DNA of 54,545 nucleotides from Niallia endozanthoxylica (GCF_008710145.1 NZ_VYKL01000023.1:1-54545); one strand, 5' to 3'; shown: positions 8,852-17,399, counted from the stretch's first letter. A program made the numbers and translations. The notes: generated from the letters alone by a model not told the origin.

Positions 8852-9769
8852 ATGACATTACAACAACTAAAATATGTGATTGAAGTAGCGAGAAGTCGTT
8901 CGATTAATAAAGCGGCACAGAGGCTGTTTATTAGTCAGCCAAGTCTTTCCAATGCACTAAAGGAGCTGGAGGAGGAAGTGGGGATTAGGATCTTTTCGCG
9001 GACCAATAAAGGAATTTTGCTTACTCCTGAAGGATCGGAGTTTTTAGGTTACGCTAGGCAGGTCGTAGAGCAGGCGGAACTTCTTGAGAATCGTTATACT
9101 AATGCGCCGGCGCCACAGCAGCACTTCTCTGTGTCAGCCCAGCATTATGCTTTTGCAGTAAGTGCCTTTGTACGACTGTTAAAAGAATATGACCGCGAGG
9201 AATACGAGTTCACTTTACGAGAAACAAAGACCTATGAAATCATTGATGATGTGAAAAACCTGCGGAGTGAAATTGGGATTTTATACGTGAATGATTTTAA
9301 TAGAAAGGTCATTCAAAAATTTCTTAAAGAAGGAAATTTACGATTTCACGAGCTGTTTGAGGCAAAGCCCCATGTGTTTATTAGCTCAACAAACCCGCTG
9401 GCAACAAAGGATTCTGTCACGTTATCTGATTTAGATCCCTATCCATATCTTTCGTTTGAGCAGGGAGATTATAATTCCTTCTATTTTTCAGAAGAGATTC
9501 TTAGTACCTTATCCAGACCCAAAAATATTCGTGTGACAGACCGGGCCACACTGTTTAACTTACTCATTGGATTAAATGGCTATACGATTTCAACAGGCGT
9601 CATCAGTCATAAATTAAATAGTAAACACATTGTTGCCGTTCCTTTACTGGTCGATGAACGGATTCATGTTGGCTATATTACTCATAAAAACGTGACAAAC
9701 AGTCCGTTAGCCACTATTTATATTCAATATTTAAAAGAAACCATTGATGAAGAATTAGAACAGTTATAG
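8852..9769 (+). CDS. LysR-family transcriptional regulator
   Basis: 305 residues from MTLQQLKYV, preceded by AAAGAGGGA. The N-terminal winged helix-turn-helix has the LysR signature (LQQLKYVIEVARSRSINKAA, then LFISQPSLSNALKELEEEVG), followed by the usual substrate-binding domain from about residue 90. It is in the same direction as the MetE-core protein and 105 bases upstream of it. The gap holds inverted phrases (ctataac ... gttata) compatible with a LysR site. I infer that it controls that neighbour, perhaps in sulfur or methionine metabolism; the ligand is unknown. Confidence 0.9.
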   Translation: MTLQQLKYVIEVARSRSINKAAQRLFISQPSLSNALKELEEEVGIRIFSRTNKGILLTPEGSEFLGYARQVVEQAELLENRYTNAPAPQQHFSVSAQHYAFAVSAFVRLLKEYDREEYEFTLRETKTYEIIDDVKNLRSEIGILYVNDFNRKVIQKFLKEGNLRFHELFEAKPHVFISSTNPLATKDSVTLSDLDPYPYLSFEQGDYNSFYFSEEILSTLSRPKNIRVTDRATLFNLLIGLNGYTISTGVISHKLNSKHIVAVPLLVDERIHVGYITHKNVTNSPLATIYIQYLKETIDEELEQL

Positions 9770-9874
9770 TTTAAAGCTATAACAAACGATAGACTTTAGG
9801 TGTTACGTTATAATCATTTCCCTATGCTAGACTTACCTTAACATCAAAAACGAAAAGGAAGAGGGAGATTATTT

Positions 9875-10978
9875 ATGACACAAACAAAAGTGAAAGCACT
9901 ATTTCGAGCGGATCATGTAGGAAGCTTATTACGACCAGAAAGCATTCACAAGGCGAGAAAGGATTTTCAAGAAGGCCATCTTACGGCACAAGAACTGCAC
10001 GCCATTGAAACAGAAGAAATTAAGAAGATTGTTGACAAGCAAATTGAAGTTGGACTACAAGCTGTAACAGACGGAGAATTTCGCCGCAGATTTTGGCATA
10101 CCGATTTTCTCGAGCATTTACATGGTGTAGAGGGCTATGTTCCAGAACATGGCTTTGCGTTCAAAGGGGAAGAAACAGAAAGATACGATGTACGTGTGAT
10201 TGGAAAAATCTCGTTTAACCGGGATCACCCGCATATTAAAGACTTTATCGAATTTAAAGAAATCGTTGGGGACCGTGCTGTTGCCAAACAAACCATCCCA
10301 AGTCCAAACCAATTATTTAACGCCGGTATCCGCAACCTGGACATTTATCCGGACATTGAAGAATATACAAATGATATTATTCAAACCTACCGTGACGCCA
10401 TTCAAGCTTTTTATGACGCAGGCTGCCGCTACTTACAATTAGATGATGTATACATTGCCGGTCTCAATGCACCAGAAATTCCATTTAATGATAGCGGTTA
10501 TTCCCGTGAACAATTAATTGACTTAGCTCTACGTGTTGTGAATGGAGCATTAGAAGATAAACCGGAAGATCTTATTGTAACGACTCACCTTTGCCGCGGG
10601 AACTACCGTTCTAAATGGGCCTTTGAAGGCAGTTACGCGAAAATTGCGCCAACCTTATTTGCCAAAGAAAAGGTAAATGGATTCTTCTTAGAATATGATG
10701 ATGACCGTTCAGGTGATTTCGGACCATTAGAGTACATTCCAAATGGCGGCCCTCAAGTCGTGCTAGGTGTATTCACATCAAAGCACGGGGAATTAGAAGA
10801 GAAGGAAAATATTAAAGCACGTATAGAAGAAGCAACAAAATATGTGCCATTAGAGCAATTATGCATCAGCCCTCAATGCGGCTTTGCTTCTACCCATCAC
10901 GGAAATATTCTAACTGAAGAAGAGCAATGGACGAAGCTGAAATATATTGTAGATCTTTCTAAAGAAATTTGGGGATAA
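9875..10978 (+). CDS. MetE-core methionine synthase-like protein (YxjG/YxjH family)
   Basis: 367 residues equal to the C-terminal catalytic barrel of cobalamin-independent methionine synthase, without the N-terminal domain, as in Bacillus YxjG/YxjH. Zinc ligands are visible: His and Cys in THLCRGN (about 237-239) and Cys in SPQCGF (about 335), with an acidic EYDDDR between. These proteins transfer a methyl group to homocysteine or a related thiol; the methyl donor of the short forms is not settled. GAAGAGGGAG precedes the ATG. There is no S-box or T-box upstream, unlike yxjG/yxjH of B. subtilis; the adjacent LysR gene is the likely regulator. A palindromic element starts at the stop codon. 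Confidence 0.88.
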   Translation: MTQTKVKALFRADHVGSLLRPESIHKARKDFQEGHLTAQELHAIETEEIKKIVDKQIEVGLQAVTDGEFRRRFWHTDFLEHLHGVEGYVPEHGFAFKGEETERYDVRVIGKISFNRDHPHIKDFIEFKEIVGDRAVAKQTIPSPNQLFNAGIRNLDIYPDIEEYTNDIIQTYRDAIQAFYDAGCRYLQLDDVYIAGLNAPEIPFNDSGYSREQLIDLALRVVNGALEDKPEDLIVTTHLCRGNYRSKWAFEGSYAKIAPTLFAKEKVNGFFLEYDDDRSGDFGPLEYIPNGGPQVVLGVFTSKHGELEEKENIKARIEEATKYVPLEQLCISPQCGFASTHHGNILTEEEQWTKLKYIVDLSKEIWG

Positions 10979-10979
10979 T

Positions 10980-11035
10980 GAAAAGCGGGGCCGGTTCTGT
11001 TTCAGATTGAAACGCGAGAACCGTCTCCGCTTTTC
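10980..11035. repeat. Interspersed palindrome, simple form
   Basis: The arms gaaaagcggggccggttct (10980-10998) and agaaccgtctccgcttttc (11017-11035) pair with one mismatch. The loop includes gtttcagattgaaac. It begins two bases after the stop codon of the MetE-core gene, where it could serve as a terminator or an mRNA 3' protector. Confidence 0.85.
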
Positions 11036-11103
11036 AAATTTTTTTGATAAATCCGGAATTATATTGTCTACCTCAAAGATTCCAACGCACAGTGACGGAA
11101 CAA

Positions 11104-12135
11104 CTAGGAAACTAGCTTTCTCAAAAATGGAATCTTGTTTAATAAAAAGGACAAGCAGCAACTGATTGTGACAAAGATAACCACATGTAACGGGATGGAG
11201 AAAGCCGGATGGAAAAGTTCATTTATAACGACGATGATTTTATTTGAAAGCATGGTCATGAGTAAAATATGAACAAGATAGATCCCATAGCTTAAGCGGC
11301 TTATTTGATGGAAGACAAATCCCAATTTTCTTTTAGCAAAAAGGTTTTTACATAAGAGAAAAATCCCGATTGACGATAAAAGAACATTTGGCGCATGGTT
11401 TTCATACCAAAACTCCTGCAGGATTCCGCCTGCTGCTTTTGTGTCATAATAAGTCAGAACAAAGGTGACAAAAATACTAATACCGCCAAAAACGATCGCC
11501 GTTTTCTCCCATATTCTTTTTAATGGAAAATGATGAAGATAATAACCTAACACAAAGTAGCCAATATAATTCGTTACCATGTATAACTCGATGGAAAAAC
11601 TATAGCCCCAAATAAACTTCATCGATTTTACAATCACAGACGCATAGATCCAGAGGATTAAAAAATATTCAATGTCCCGTTTTTTTGCGTGTCGAATAAA
11701 GACATTTATGATGGGTACCGTTAAATAGAGGCCAATCATCATGTACATAAACCAAAAATGACCACTCACTCCGTTTGTGAGAAAAAGGACGATAAATTCT
11801 TTCAGTGAGAAAGATGGATACCACTCCGCAAACACTTGGTAGCCATAATAAATCATACTCCAGCCGATTAAGGGAATGAATAATTTACTCATTCTTTTTG
11901 TAAAAAATGGTTTGTATTGGAACTCCCGATTATCACCGAGTAAAACAGCCCCGCTAATCATGACAAATAAGGAAACTGCACTCCTTGATATTGATTCATA
12001 GAAGTTTGCTGCTAGCCAGTTCGTTGGCGCATCAAAATAATTCACTTGTACGATTCCACCTGAGATATGTATCGTAACAACCATTGTTATGGCAATTACT
12101 CGCAGCCAATCCAGATATAATACACGTTCATTCAT
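11104..12135 (-). CDS. Membrane acyltransferase (Acyltransferase_3 family)
   Basis: 343 residues with about ten hydrophobic spans. The opening NERVLYLDWLRVIAITMVV followed by TIHISGG is the standard N-terminal block of integral-membrane O-acyltransferases (OatA, WecH, exopolysaccharide acetylases), with the conserved His at about 23. The ending LSYGIYLVHILLM is the usual penultimate segment. It has no attached SGNH domain, so it probably moves acetyl or succinyl groups onto a surface polysaccharide; the substrate is unknown. GGGAGAG precedes the ATG. It is alone and convergent with the MetE-core gene. Confidence 0.85.
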   Translation of the reverse strand: MNERVLYLDWLRVIAITMVVTIHISGGIVQVNYFDAPTNWLAANFYESISRSAVSLFVMISGAVLLGDNREFQYKPFFTKRMSKLFIPLIGWSMIYYGYQVFAEWYPSFSLKEFIVLFLTNGVSGHFWFMYMMIGLYLTVPIINVFIRHAKKRDIEYFLILWIYASVIVKSMKFIWGYSFSIELYMVTNYIGYFVLGYYLHHFPLKRIWEKTAIVFGGISIFVTFVLTYYDTKAAGGILQEFWYENHAPNVLLSSIGIFLLCKNLFAKRKLGFVFHQISRLSYGIYLVHILLMTMLSNKIIVVINELFHPAFSIPLHVVIFVTISCCLSFLLNKIPFLRKLVS

Positions 12136-12307
12136 TCACATTTTCTCTCCCTATGATGTTCCAAGCCTGATGTTCTTTATCATACTAAAGACATAGTATA
12201 GCATATCATTAGCCCTAGTATGGTGGCTGATTCAAAAATAATTCCGGCCTATAAACCTACAAAAAGCTCAACCACGATTAGCAAGGCGGCCTGCAGTAAA
12301 AGATTCT

Positions 12308-13099
12308 TCACTTTTCCACTATACAACCAGAAATCCGAGTAATCCCCATCATAGTCGAATAGACCTTATGCTCATACATAGTATACGTAGCATACTCTCT
12401 CTTTTTTCCGATATTTCTACACTTAGGGCATCGATAAAGGTTCTTAGATTTATTCGCTCGCTTGATAGCTGTATAATCCTCAATCAACTTTTCAACGAAT
12501 GACTCATGATGCAACAAGCCTTTCTTTAATAACTGATTGGCCATTTCTTCTGCAAAAGGAAGATGACTCGCGACGGTGTAACGTCTCGTCTTCTTAGTCA
12601 GTTCTTTCCTTTCTTCCAAAGCAGGCATCGTCATCAGATTTTTGTCTCTTTGCATGGATTTCGTTACGATTAACTCCCAATCATCTAAGACGTCTGATGA
12701 GCAACCATTTACCATGATAAAATGCTGCATGAGATCGTCCCATTGTTTCATCGTCAATACCGCCTGAGCACGCATGATGTGCTGAATGGCATGGCATTTT
12801 ACACAAATAAGTTGTATATCGATCAAATGACACACCATATTTTCATAGTCATATTCCTCTATCTCGTGCAAATGGAGTTTTCGTTCTTCTTCTTTGATAG
12901 TTGGCTGCCACCCACAAATCGAGCATGTCTTATGTAACTGTTCCAAGACAGCTGGCCGGATTTTCTTTTGCCACAGGTAAGCAGAAACATTCCCCCGCAC
13001 CGTATGATAATGAAATAACGGCGGTTTAGCAGTCGGCAATAGCTTGAAACATTCTATCATTTCCTCCACTTGCTTCTCTTTAGATTTCTTGCTGGTCAT
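12308..13099 (-). CDS. HNH-like zinc protein with second Cys pair
   Basis: 263 residues from MTSKKSKEK, chosen because AAGGAG lies upstream; a frame 24 codons longer has no site. Residues about 59-103 read CSICGW...LHLHE...CVKCH, the CxxC / xHxH / CxxCH layout of an HNH (beta-beta-alpha metal) fold. A second zinc pair, CPKC, occurs near residue 229. The rest is basic and helical. It could be a nuclease or a nucleic-acid-binding protein; a complete HNH catalytic triad is not certain. It is not adjacent to a methylase or phage gene. Unusual features are the two separate metal sites and the lack of recognised family members. Confidence 0.6.
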   Translation of the reverse strand: MTSKKSKEKQVEEMIECFKLLPTAKPPLFHYHTVRGNVSAYLWQKKIRPAVLEQLHKTCSICGWQPTIKEEERKLHLHEIEEYDYENMVCHLIDIQLICVKCHAIQHIMRAQAVLTMKQWDDLMQHFIMVNGCSSDVLDDWELIVTKSMQRDKNLMTMPALEERKELTKKTRRYTVASHLPFAEEMANQLLKKGLLHHESFVEKLIEDYTAIKRANKSKNLYRCPKCRNIGKKREYATYTMYEHKVYSTMMGITRISGCIVEK

Positions 13100-13281
13100 G
13101 TTTTTTAGTCTCCTTATGAAGTGAAACGCGTATAAAAATGGTCTTTTTACGTATTTTAACAAAGACTTCATAAAAATAAGGCAAACGATTTCTAGAGATG
13201 TTGATGTAGTGTAGTCACTTAAGAATTCCTATGTCTAAAATGATCTTTTCAAATGCACGATTCAACAAGGAGAGTACAATA

Positions 13282-14883
13282 ATGGAAGCTATTCATCAAG
13301 ACTCTAATGTCTCTGCAGAAAAAAAAGAAACGATTATGAACAAAATTTTAGGGGCTATCAGCGGAAGTTTCGCACCGATTTTAGGGGTACTTGCTGGTTC
13401 CGGATTAATTTCAGCCTTATTATCCATTTTACTGTCACTAGGATGGATATCCCCTGAAGGCGGAACCTATGCTATTCTTTCTGCAGCCGGACATGCTATC
13501 TTTTACTTCTTTCCTGTTTTTCTCGGGATTACATTAGCCACAAAACTCGGAGCCAATGGCTATGTTGGCGGTGCGATTGGCGGAGCACTCTTGGAACCGC
13601 ATTATACTGATTTAGTTGCAGCAAAAGCACAAAACGTAGATTTCCTAGGAATTCCGGTTATACTAGCGAGCTATTCCTCAACGGTTTTTCCTATCTTAAT
13701 TGCTGTTTCCATTTATGCCGTTTTAGATAAACTTTTGAAAAAAGTCATTCTTAAAGACTTGCAAATGTTTATTAATCCACTTATTTCATTAGTGGTTATT
13801 GTTCCCTTAACAATCCTGATTTTTGGTCCTTTTGGTACTTATGTCGGCGAGGCAATTGGAATGGGGATAGAGTTTTTAAGTTCAAAAAGCGGCCTTTTAA
13901 CTGGGGCTGTGCTGGGTGCAGGATGGACCTTCCTAACGATATTAGGTCTTCACTGGGCAGTCATTCCATTAGCTATTGCCAATCTTGCAAAAGGGGCTGA
14001 CCCAATTATTGCGATGGCCGCTGCTGCCCCTTTTGCCCAAATTGGCATGGGAATAGGGGTCTTTTTCAAAACGAAGGATAAGGACTTAAAAACAGTCGCT
14101 GGATCAGGTATTGTTCCTGGCGCATTAGCAGGCACAACAGAGCTTATCACTTATGGTGTTCTTGTCCGTTATAAAAGAACGATGGTGATTGTCGCAATAG
14201 CAGGCGCCATAGGCGGAGCCATTAATGGAGCACTTGGAACAAAAGCAACGGCATTTGCTCTTCCAAGCTTCTTATCGATACCTGTTTTTTCACCAATAGG
14301 AATTTTTATTATCGGTGTTCTATCCGCTTTGGTCATTGCTATGGTTCTTACCTTTGTATTTGGATATGAAGGAAAAAATGATGTCGTTCCTGTTCAAACT
14401 ATCCAAGAATTTGGCTTAGCCAAAGTAAAAAAAGAAAAAATTTCAAGTCCATTAAGCGGGGAAATGGTTCCATTAAGCGAAATGACAGATCCGCTTTTTT
14501 CAACTGAAACGGTTGGAAAAGGAATTGCGATTGAACCAGTAAAGGGTGAACTTGTTTCACCGGTTGATGGAGTCGTGACATCGCTATTTCCAACCAAGCA
14601 TGCCATTGGAATTGCATCAGAGAATGGGGCTGAAATCTTAATGTATATTGGGGTTGATACGATTCACCTAGAAGGCCAATATTTCACTTCTTATGTCAAC
14701 CAGTGGGATACCGTTAAAAAGGGCGACCTACTGATTCAATTTGACATTGAAAACATTAAAGATGCAGGCTATGATGTACTAACTGCCGTTGTCATCACCA
14801 ATACCAATCAGTATTTAGACGTTGTTCCAACCAAAGATAGCAAAATCCAAACAAAAGATACATTAATCAGTTTGATTGTATGA
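13282..14883 (+). CDS. PTS EIICA permease, no IIB domain, IIA active His replaced by Tyr
   Basis: 533 residues from the ATG preceded by AAGGAGAG. Residues about 20-370 are the polytopic IIC domain of the beta-glucoside/sucrose family (GSFAPILGVLAGSGL, GTTELITYGV). Residues about 395-533 are a glucose-type IIA domain (GIAIEPVKGELVSPVDG). There is no IIB domain: the protein begins almost directly with IIC and no separate IIB lies nearby. In IIA, the first His (KHAIGI, about 440) is kept, but the phosphorylated His is Tyr455 (ILMYIGVDTI where families have VHxGIDTV). It may thus not be phosphorylated by HPr. No hydrolase or antiterminator gene adjoins it. Confidence 0.9.
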   Translation: MEAIHQDSNVSAEKKETIMNKILGAISGSFAPILGVLAGSGLISALLSILLSLGWISPEGGTYAILSAAGHAIFYFFPVFLGITLATKLGANGYVGGAIGGALLEPHYTDLVAAKAQNVDFLGIPVILASYSSTVFPILIAVSIYAVLDKLLKKVILKDLQMFINPLISLVVIVPLTILIFGPFGTYVGEAIGMGIEFLSSKSGLLTGAVLGAGWTFLTILGLHWAVIPLAIANLAKGADPIIAMAAAAPFAQIGMGIGVFFKTKDKDLKTVAGSGIVPGALAGTTELITYGVLVRYKRTMVIVAIAGAIGGAINGALGTKATAFALPSFLSIPVFSPIGIFIIGVLSALVIAMVLTFVFGYEGKNDVVPVQTIQEFGLAKVKKEKISSPLSGEMVPLSEMTDPLFSTETVGKGIAIEPVKGELVSPVDGVVTSLFPTKHAIGIASENGAEILMYIGVDTIHLEGQYFTSYVNQWDTVKKGDLLIQFDIENIKDAGYDVLTAVVITNTNQYLDVVPTKDSKIQTKDTLISLIV

Positions 14884-14890
14884 AAAGGGT

Positions 14891-15293
14891 GAAACATGGA
14901 AATAGTTCGAGACTGCTGAAAAACACTTTTCTGACAGATTTTCATGAAAATCCATAAAGTTTGTCCAAATCCCGGCTTCATTCCGACAGATTTTCGTGAA
15001 AATCCATAAAGTTTGTCCAAATCCCGGCTTCATTCTGATAGATTTTTAAAGAATTCCATAAAGTTTGTCCAAACCCGGGTCTCATTCTGACAAATTTTCG
15101 TGAAAATCCATAAAGTTTGTCCAAATCCGGGCTTTATTCTGACAGAATTCCTGGAAACCCCAATAGTGTTGTCCTATCAATTAGGATGCCTCTGTTATAT
15201 ACTACCGCTTGAAACTCATTTTTATATTTTTTCAGCAGTCTCAGATGGTTCTGCTGTTTCCTATTAAAACGCGAGAACCACCTCCATGTTTCA
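14891..15293. repeat. Composite palindromic repeat, cargo type B with 52-bp tandem array
   Basis: The outer arms (gttcgagactgctgaaaaa, right ttttttcagcagtctcagatgg in part) enclose four 52-bp units starting at 14931, 14983, 15035 and 15087, then a diverged end unit at 15139. Each unit carries a 16-base palindrome near gattttcatgaaaatc. The copy at 40768 has one unit plus the same end unit. It begins eight bases after the PTS gene stop codon. Confidence 0.85.
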
Positions 15294-15298
15294 TTTCT

Positions 15299-15586
15299 CT
15301 AGATTGTAAAACTAACATCGCCATCTTCGTTGATTTCAACAGTTGAATAGCTCTTGAAAGTATCAAAATTGGTAATTTCGTGATTTTCCTCATGAGCAAA
15401 GCTTTCCATGTATTGCTGATACACTTCCGGGTCCTTGACGATATGATAGTAACAGACTTTTTTTCCTTCGATCACATCACTAGTTCTAAGCAAAAACCGA
15501 TTAGGAAATTGCGCCTTAAACCACTCCCTTGCTTCCTCGTGGCTGTAAAAATCAGGCATTGTCTCAAAATAACTGGATAGATCCAT
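15299..15586 (-). CDS. Conserved small hypothetical protein
   Basis: A 95-residue acidic, cytoplasmic protein (begins MDLSSYFETMPDFYSHEEAR). Its mixed alpha/beta pattern, aromatic residues and lack of low complexity suggest a folded single domain, similar to uncharacterised Bacillus proteins. GAAGGTG lies upstream of the ATG at a good distance. It ends next to a composite repeat that separates it from the convergent PTS gene. I recognise no function. Confidence 0.65.
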   Translation of the reverse strand: MDLSSYFETMPDFYSHEEAREWFKAQFPNRFLLRTSDVIEGKKVCYYHIVKDPEVYQQYMESFAHEENHEITNFDTFKSYSTVEINEDGDVSFTI

Positions 15587-15825
15587 TTCCTTTACACCTT
15601 CTTTCCTATGATTTTTATACCCTTTTTATTAAGACCTAACTTTATTAGATAGACCCTATTAGTTTAAGTGACATTGGAATGATTTATTCTTCTGCTGTCG
15701 CGCTCTAGATATTAAATGAAACGCGAGAATCGTCCCTACTATTTTAAAATTGACACATTTGGAGTTATAATATAAAACTAAACAAAATGTTGTTACACAT
15801 TTAATTTTTTTAGGAGGCAAAAGAC

Positions 15826-16062
15826 ATGGATCAGCAAGCACAAGAAATGTTTCTAAATTTTATTTTAGAAAGAGTTCAAGAGGGCAAAGAGGATGAAGCA
15901 AAAGAAATACTAACAGAAAATTTCAAGAAACTAACGGAAGGCACTTTTTCACAAGAAGATATTCAAGTGTTTCTCCCTAAAATGATTAGTCTCTTAAAAC
16001 CAGAGAAACTAGAGGAAGTAGCAGGAATTGTAAAGCAATTTGCTGGAGAGTTTGGGTTGTAA
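15826..16062 (+). CDS. Small acidic helical protein
   Basis: 78 residues (MDQQAQEMFLNFILERVQEG...), predicted almost fully helical and acidic, no membrane span, with AGGAGG before the ATG. The pattern resembles small uncharacterised Bacillus proteins expressed singly. It is followed after about 180 bases by a strong terminator at 16244. A function cannot be given. Confidence 0.7.
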   Translation: MDQQAQEMFLNFILERVQEGKEDEAKEILTENFKKLTEGTFSQEDIQVFLPKMISLLKPEKLEEVAGIVKQFAGEFGL

Positions 16063-16243
16063 TAAGACCAACCCAATCCAAACACGATGTTTTCCAATAA
16101 GCCGAAGCTATTAATAAGCGTCTACATATACTCTATCCCACTTCGGTCTTATAAGAAATCGATAGGTAGAACAGGAGAACATGATTGTGAGGATAAAACT
16201 TTCTGCGCTTAAAAGACTTTCAGCGGAGACAACAATTTAGTGA

Positions 16244-16292
16244 TAAGAGAACCGAGATTGTGTTATTTAGCAATATCGGTTCTCTTATTTTG
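16244..16292 (+). terminator. Terminator downstream of the small helical protein gene
   Basis: The stem taagagaaccgagatt with its near-complement (one mismatch) and a 12-base loop is followed by ATTTTGTTTTT on the plus strand. Confidence 0.8.
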
Positions 16293-16618
16293 TTTTTGAT
16301 CTATTTTCAACTGCTCTAGCCGCCTGTTCCTGTGATTATTTTGCTTGTGCTGCCACCGCTTTTCCTCTACTTTCTATGTAGTGTCATAAAATTGTCAAAA
16401 TTTTTTCACAATTAGGTAATCAAAATGAGGTACAATATCGTATATGGAAGGTAAGCTTATTTCGCAAAAGATAGGCGACCTCCATGCAAATTTCGTTTAA
16501 GTAAGGGGGAGATAAAGGCAGCGTATAGGGAAAAAATAGTAACGATTGATTGTTTAGGCGGTACGGCATTGGGATGATATCTTTTCAAATCAATAATAAA
16601 AGCGAGGGAACTTTTAAT
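16293..16618. other. Gene-free leader-like region
   Basis: There is no reading frame of note. Bases 16431-16436 (TACAAT) could be a -10 box without a good -35. The 180 bases from there to the next gene include ggcgacctccatgcaaattt and a purine-rich aagtaagggggagataaagg stretch. That is long for a simple leader and could hold a regulatory RNA, but I cannot match it to a known class. Confidence 0.3.
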
Positions 16619-16801
16619 ATGTGGGTTATTACTGTGTATGGAAAAAATGATGTTCAAATGTTTGAATTTGATAATCAAGAAGAGGCCAAAGAATCTTTTA
16701 AGAAAATAAAGGGAAGCAAAGTCCTTACTGAGGTCATCTACTATAACGACTTTGATTCTGAACTCATCGAAGAAGCTTATATAAACTCAAAAGTTTCTTA
16801 A
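16619..16801 (+). CDS. Small conserved hypothetical protein
   Basis: 60 residues from MWVITVYGKNDVQMFEF; the start is chosen because GAGGGA lies ten bases upstream, and a frame 23 codons longer lacks a site. The pattern (beta strand, beta strand, helix with EEAKESFKKIKG, strand VLTEVIYYND) suggests a compact ferredoxin-like or similar alpha/beta fold seen in many Bacillaceae small proteins. It has a long upstream leader and is followed 57 bases later by a c-di-AMP riboswitch. The function is unknown. Confidence 0.65.
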   Translation: MWVITVYGKNDVQMFEFDNQEEAKESFKKIKGSKVLTEVIYYNDFDSELIEEAYINSKVS

Positions 16802-16857
16802 AAGAGATAAAACCTTTTTACTACCCATACCAACTAAAAAAAAGTTTCCAAATTCTA

Positions 16858-16977
16858 AATCGCCGAAACCATAGTGTGCGGGGGAACCATCTGGATTCAA
16901 TAGAATCCAAGGGGTGAATCCTTTTATATAGGTAGGGCTACTCTGGCCCGAATCCGTCAGCTAACCTCGTAAGCGTT
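16858..16977 (+). ncRNA. Cyclic di-AMP riboswitch (ydaO-yuaA class)
   Basis: The conserved blocks occur in the right order: aaatcgccgaaacc, gcgggggaacca, ggggtgaatcc, taggtagggctactc, then cgaatccgtcagctaacct with cgtaagcg. The start (cgccg) and end (aagcg) can pair as the closing helix. In bacilli this class senses c-di-AMP and turns off potassium transporters and cell-wall hydrolases. Here it is followed by an RBS, a 23-codon frame and an intrinsic terminator, but no long gene on the same strand for 3 kb. Confidence 0.88.
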
Positions 16978-16999
16978 ATAGAGAAAGAAGGTGGAGCTT

Positions 17000-17071
17000 A
17001 TGTCACCTAAGAAAATGTGTCTACAAACCATGACAAATGAGCTTGTAGACACTTTTTTATTTAAAAAGTAA
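17000..17071 (+). CDS. 23-codon frame behind the riboswitch
   Basis: It begins ATG TCA CCT AAG with AAGGTGG six bases upstream, a textbook site, and ends at 17071. The product MSPKKMCLQTMTNELVDTF... is short and matches nothing I know. The terminator stem lies inside the frame, so it is either a leader peptide or the leftover start of a lost riboswitch-controlled gene. Confidence 0.35.
   Translation: MSPKKMCLQTMTNELVDTFLFKK
17017..17058 (+). terminator. Intrinsic terminator following the c-di-AMP riboswitch
   Basis: A 10-bp perfect stem (gtgtctacaa / ttgtagacac) followed by TTTTTTA. It is the expression platform expected for this riboswitch class, or a terminator that ends its orphan transcript. 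Confidence 0.85.
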
Positions 17072-17165
17072 CAAGCGCATCATGCTTAATCTTTCAACTG
17101 CCACAGAATTGGAAATGCGAATCGTCCTCACGTTTCCTTCGGGTGCTGACAATCATAAGATGTAC

Positions 17166-17198
17166 AAAAACCGTTCTCAGCTTATGAGAACGGTTTTT
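17166..17198 (-). terminator. SR1 terminator
   Basis: A 14-bp perfect stem (aaaaaccgttctca / tgagaacggttttt) with a 5-base loop; the minus-strand side ends in TTTTT. Confidence 0.85.
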
Positions 17199-17220
17199 GC
17201 AGTATAGATATATGCTTGAA

Positions 17221-17343
17221 TTATTTAGAAGTCTTCTGTTGCTTTTCATCACAGCAAGTGCATTTTCCGTACAAAGTTGAAACTTTCTCATTTTCGAAAT
17301 GATCAATTGTGCTATTGCAAGTTTGGCAAATGATAGTTCCCAT
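17221..17343 (-). CDS. sr1P: SR1P peptide (GapA-binding), 40 aa
   Basis: 40 residues: MGTIICQTCNSTIDHFENEK then VSTLYGKCTCCDE and a basic tail. The MGTIxCQxC start, the HFExEK centre and the LYGKC-type Cys cluster are those of SR1P, the 39-residue peptide encoded by SR1, which in B. subtilis binds glyceraldehyde-3-phosphate dehydrogenase GapA and promotes its interaction with RNase J1. GAGGAG lies eight bases before the ATG. Four Cys suggest metal binding. It is too short for default gene callers. The family call is strong; GapA binding here is by analogy. Confidence 0.88.
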   Translation of the reverse strand: MGTIICQTCNSTIDHFENEKVSTLYGKCTCCDEKQQKTSK

Positions 17344-17399
17344 TAGAAAAACTCCTCTTTTTTTAAAATTTTTTAGTTAGACGATTCTAATTTTTTAAA

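Noticed and set aside
14931..15180. 52-bp periodic array as a CRISPR
   Set aside because: The whole unit repeats without separate unique spacers, the period is exact, and the array sits inside a composite palindrome that also occurs elsewhere with one unit. No cas genes are present.
16385..16618. Known riboswitch before the 60-residue protein gene
   Set aside because: The length and purine-rich end look leader-like, but the sequence fits none of the c-di-GMP, SAM, purine, preQ1, ykkC or T-box patterns I could compare by eye.
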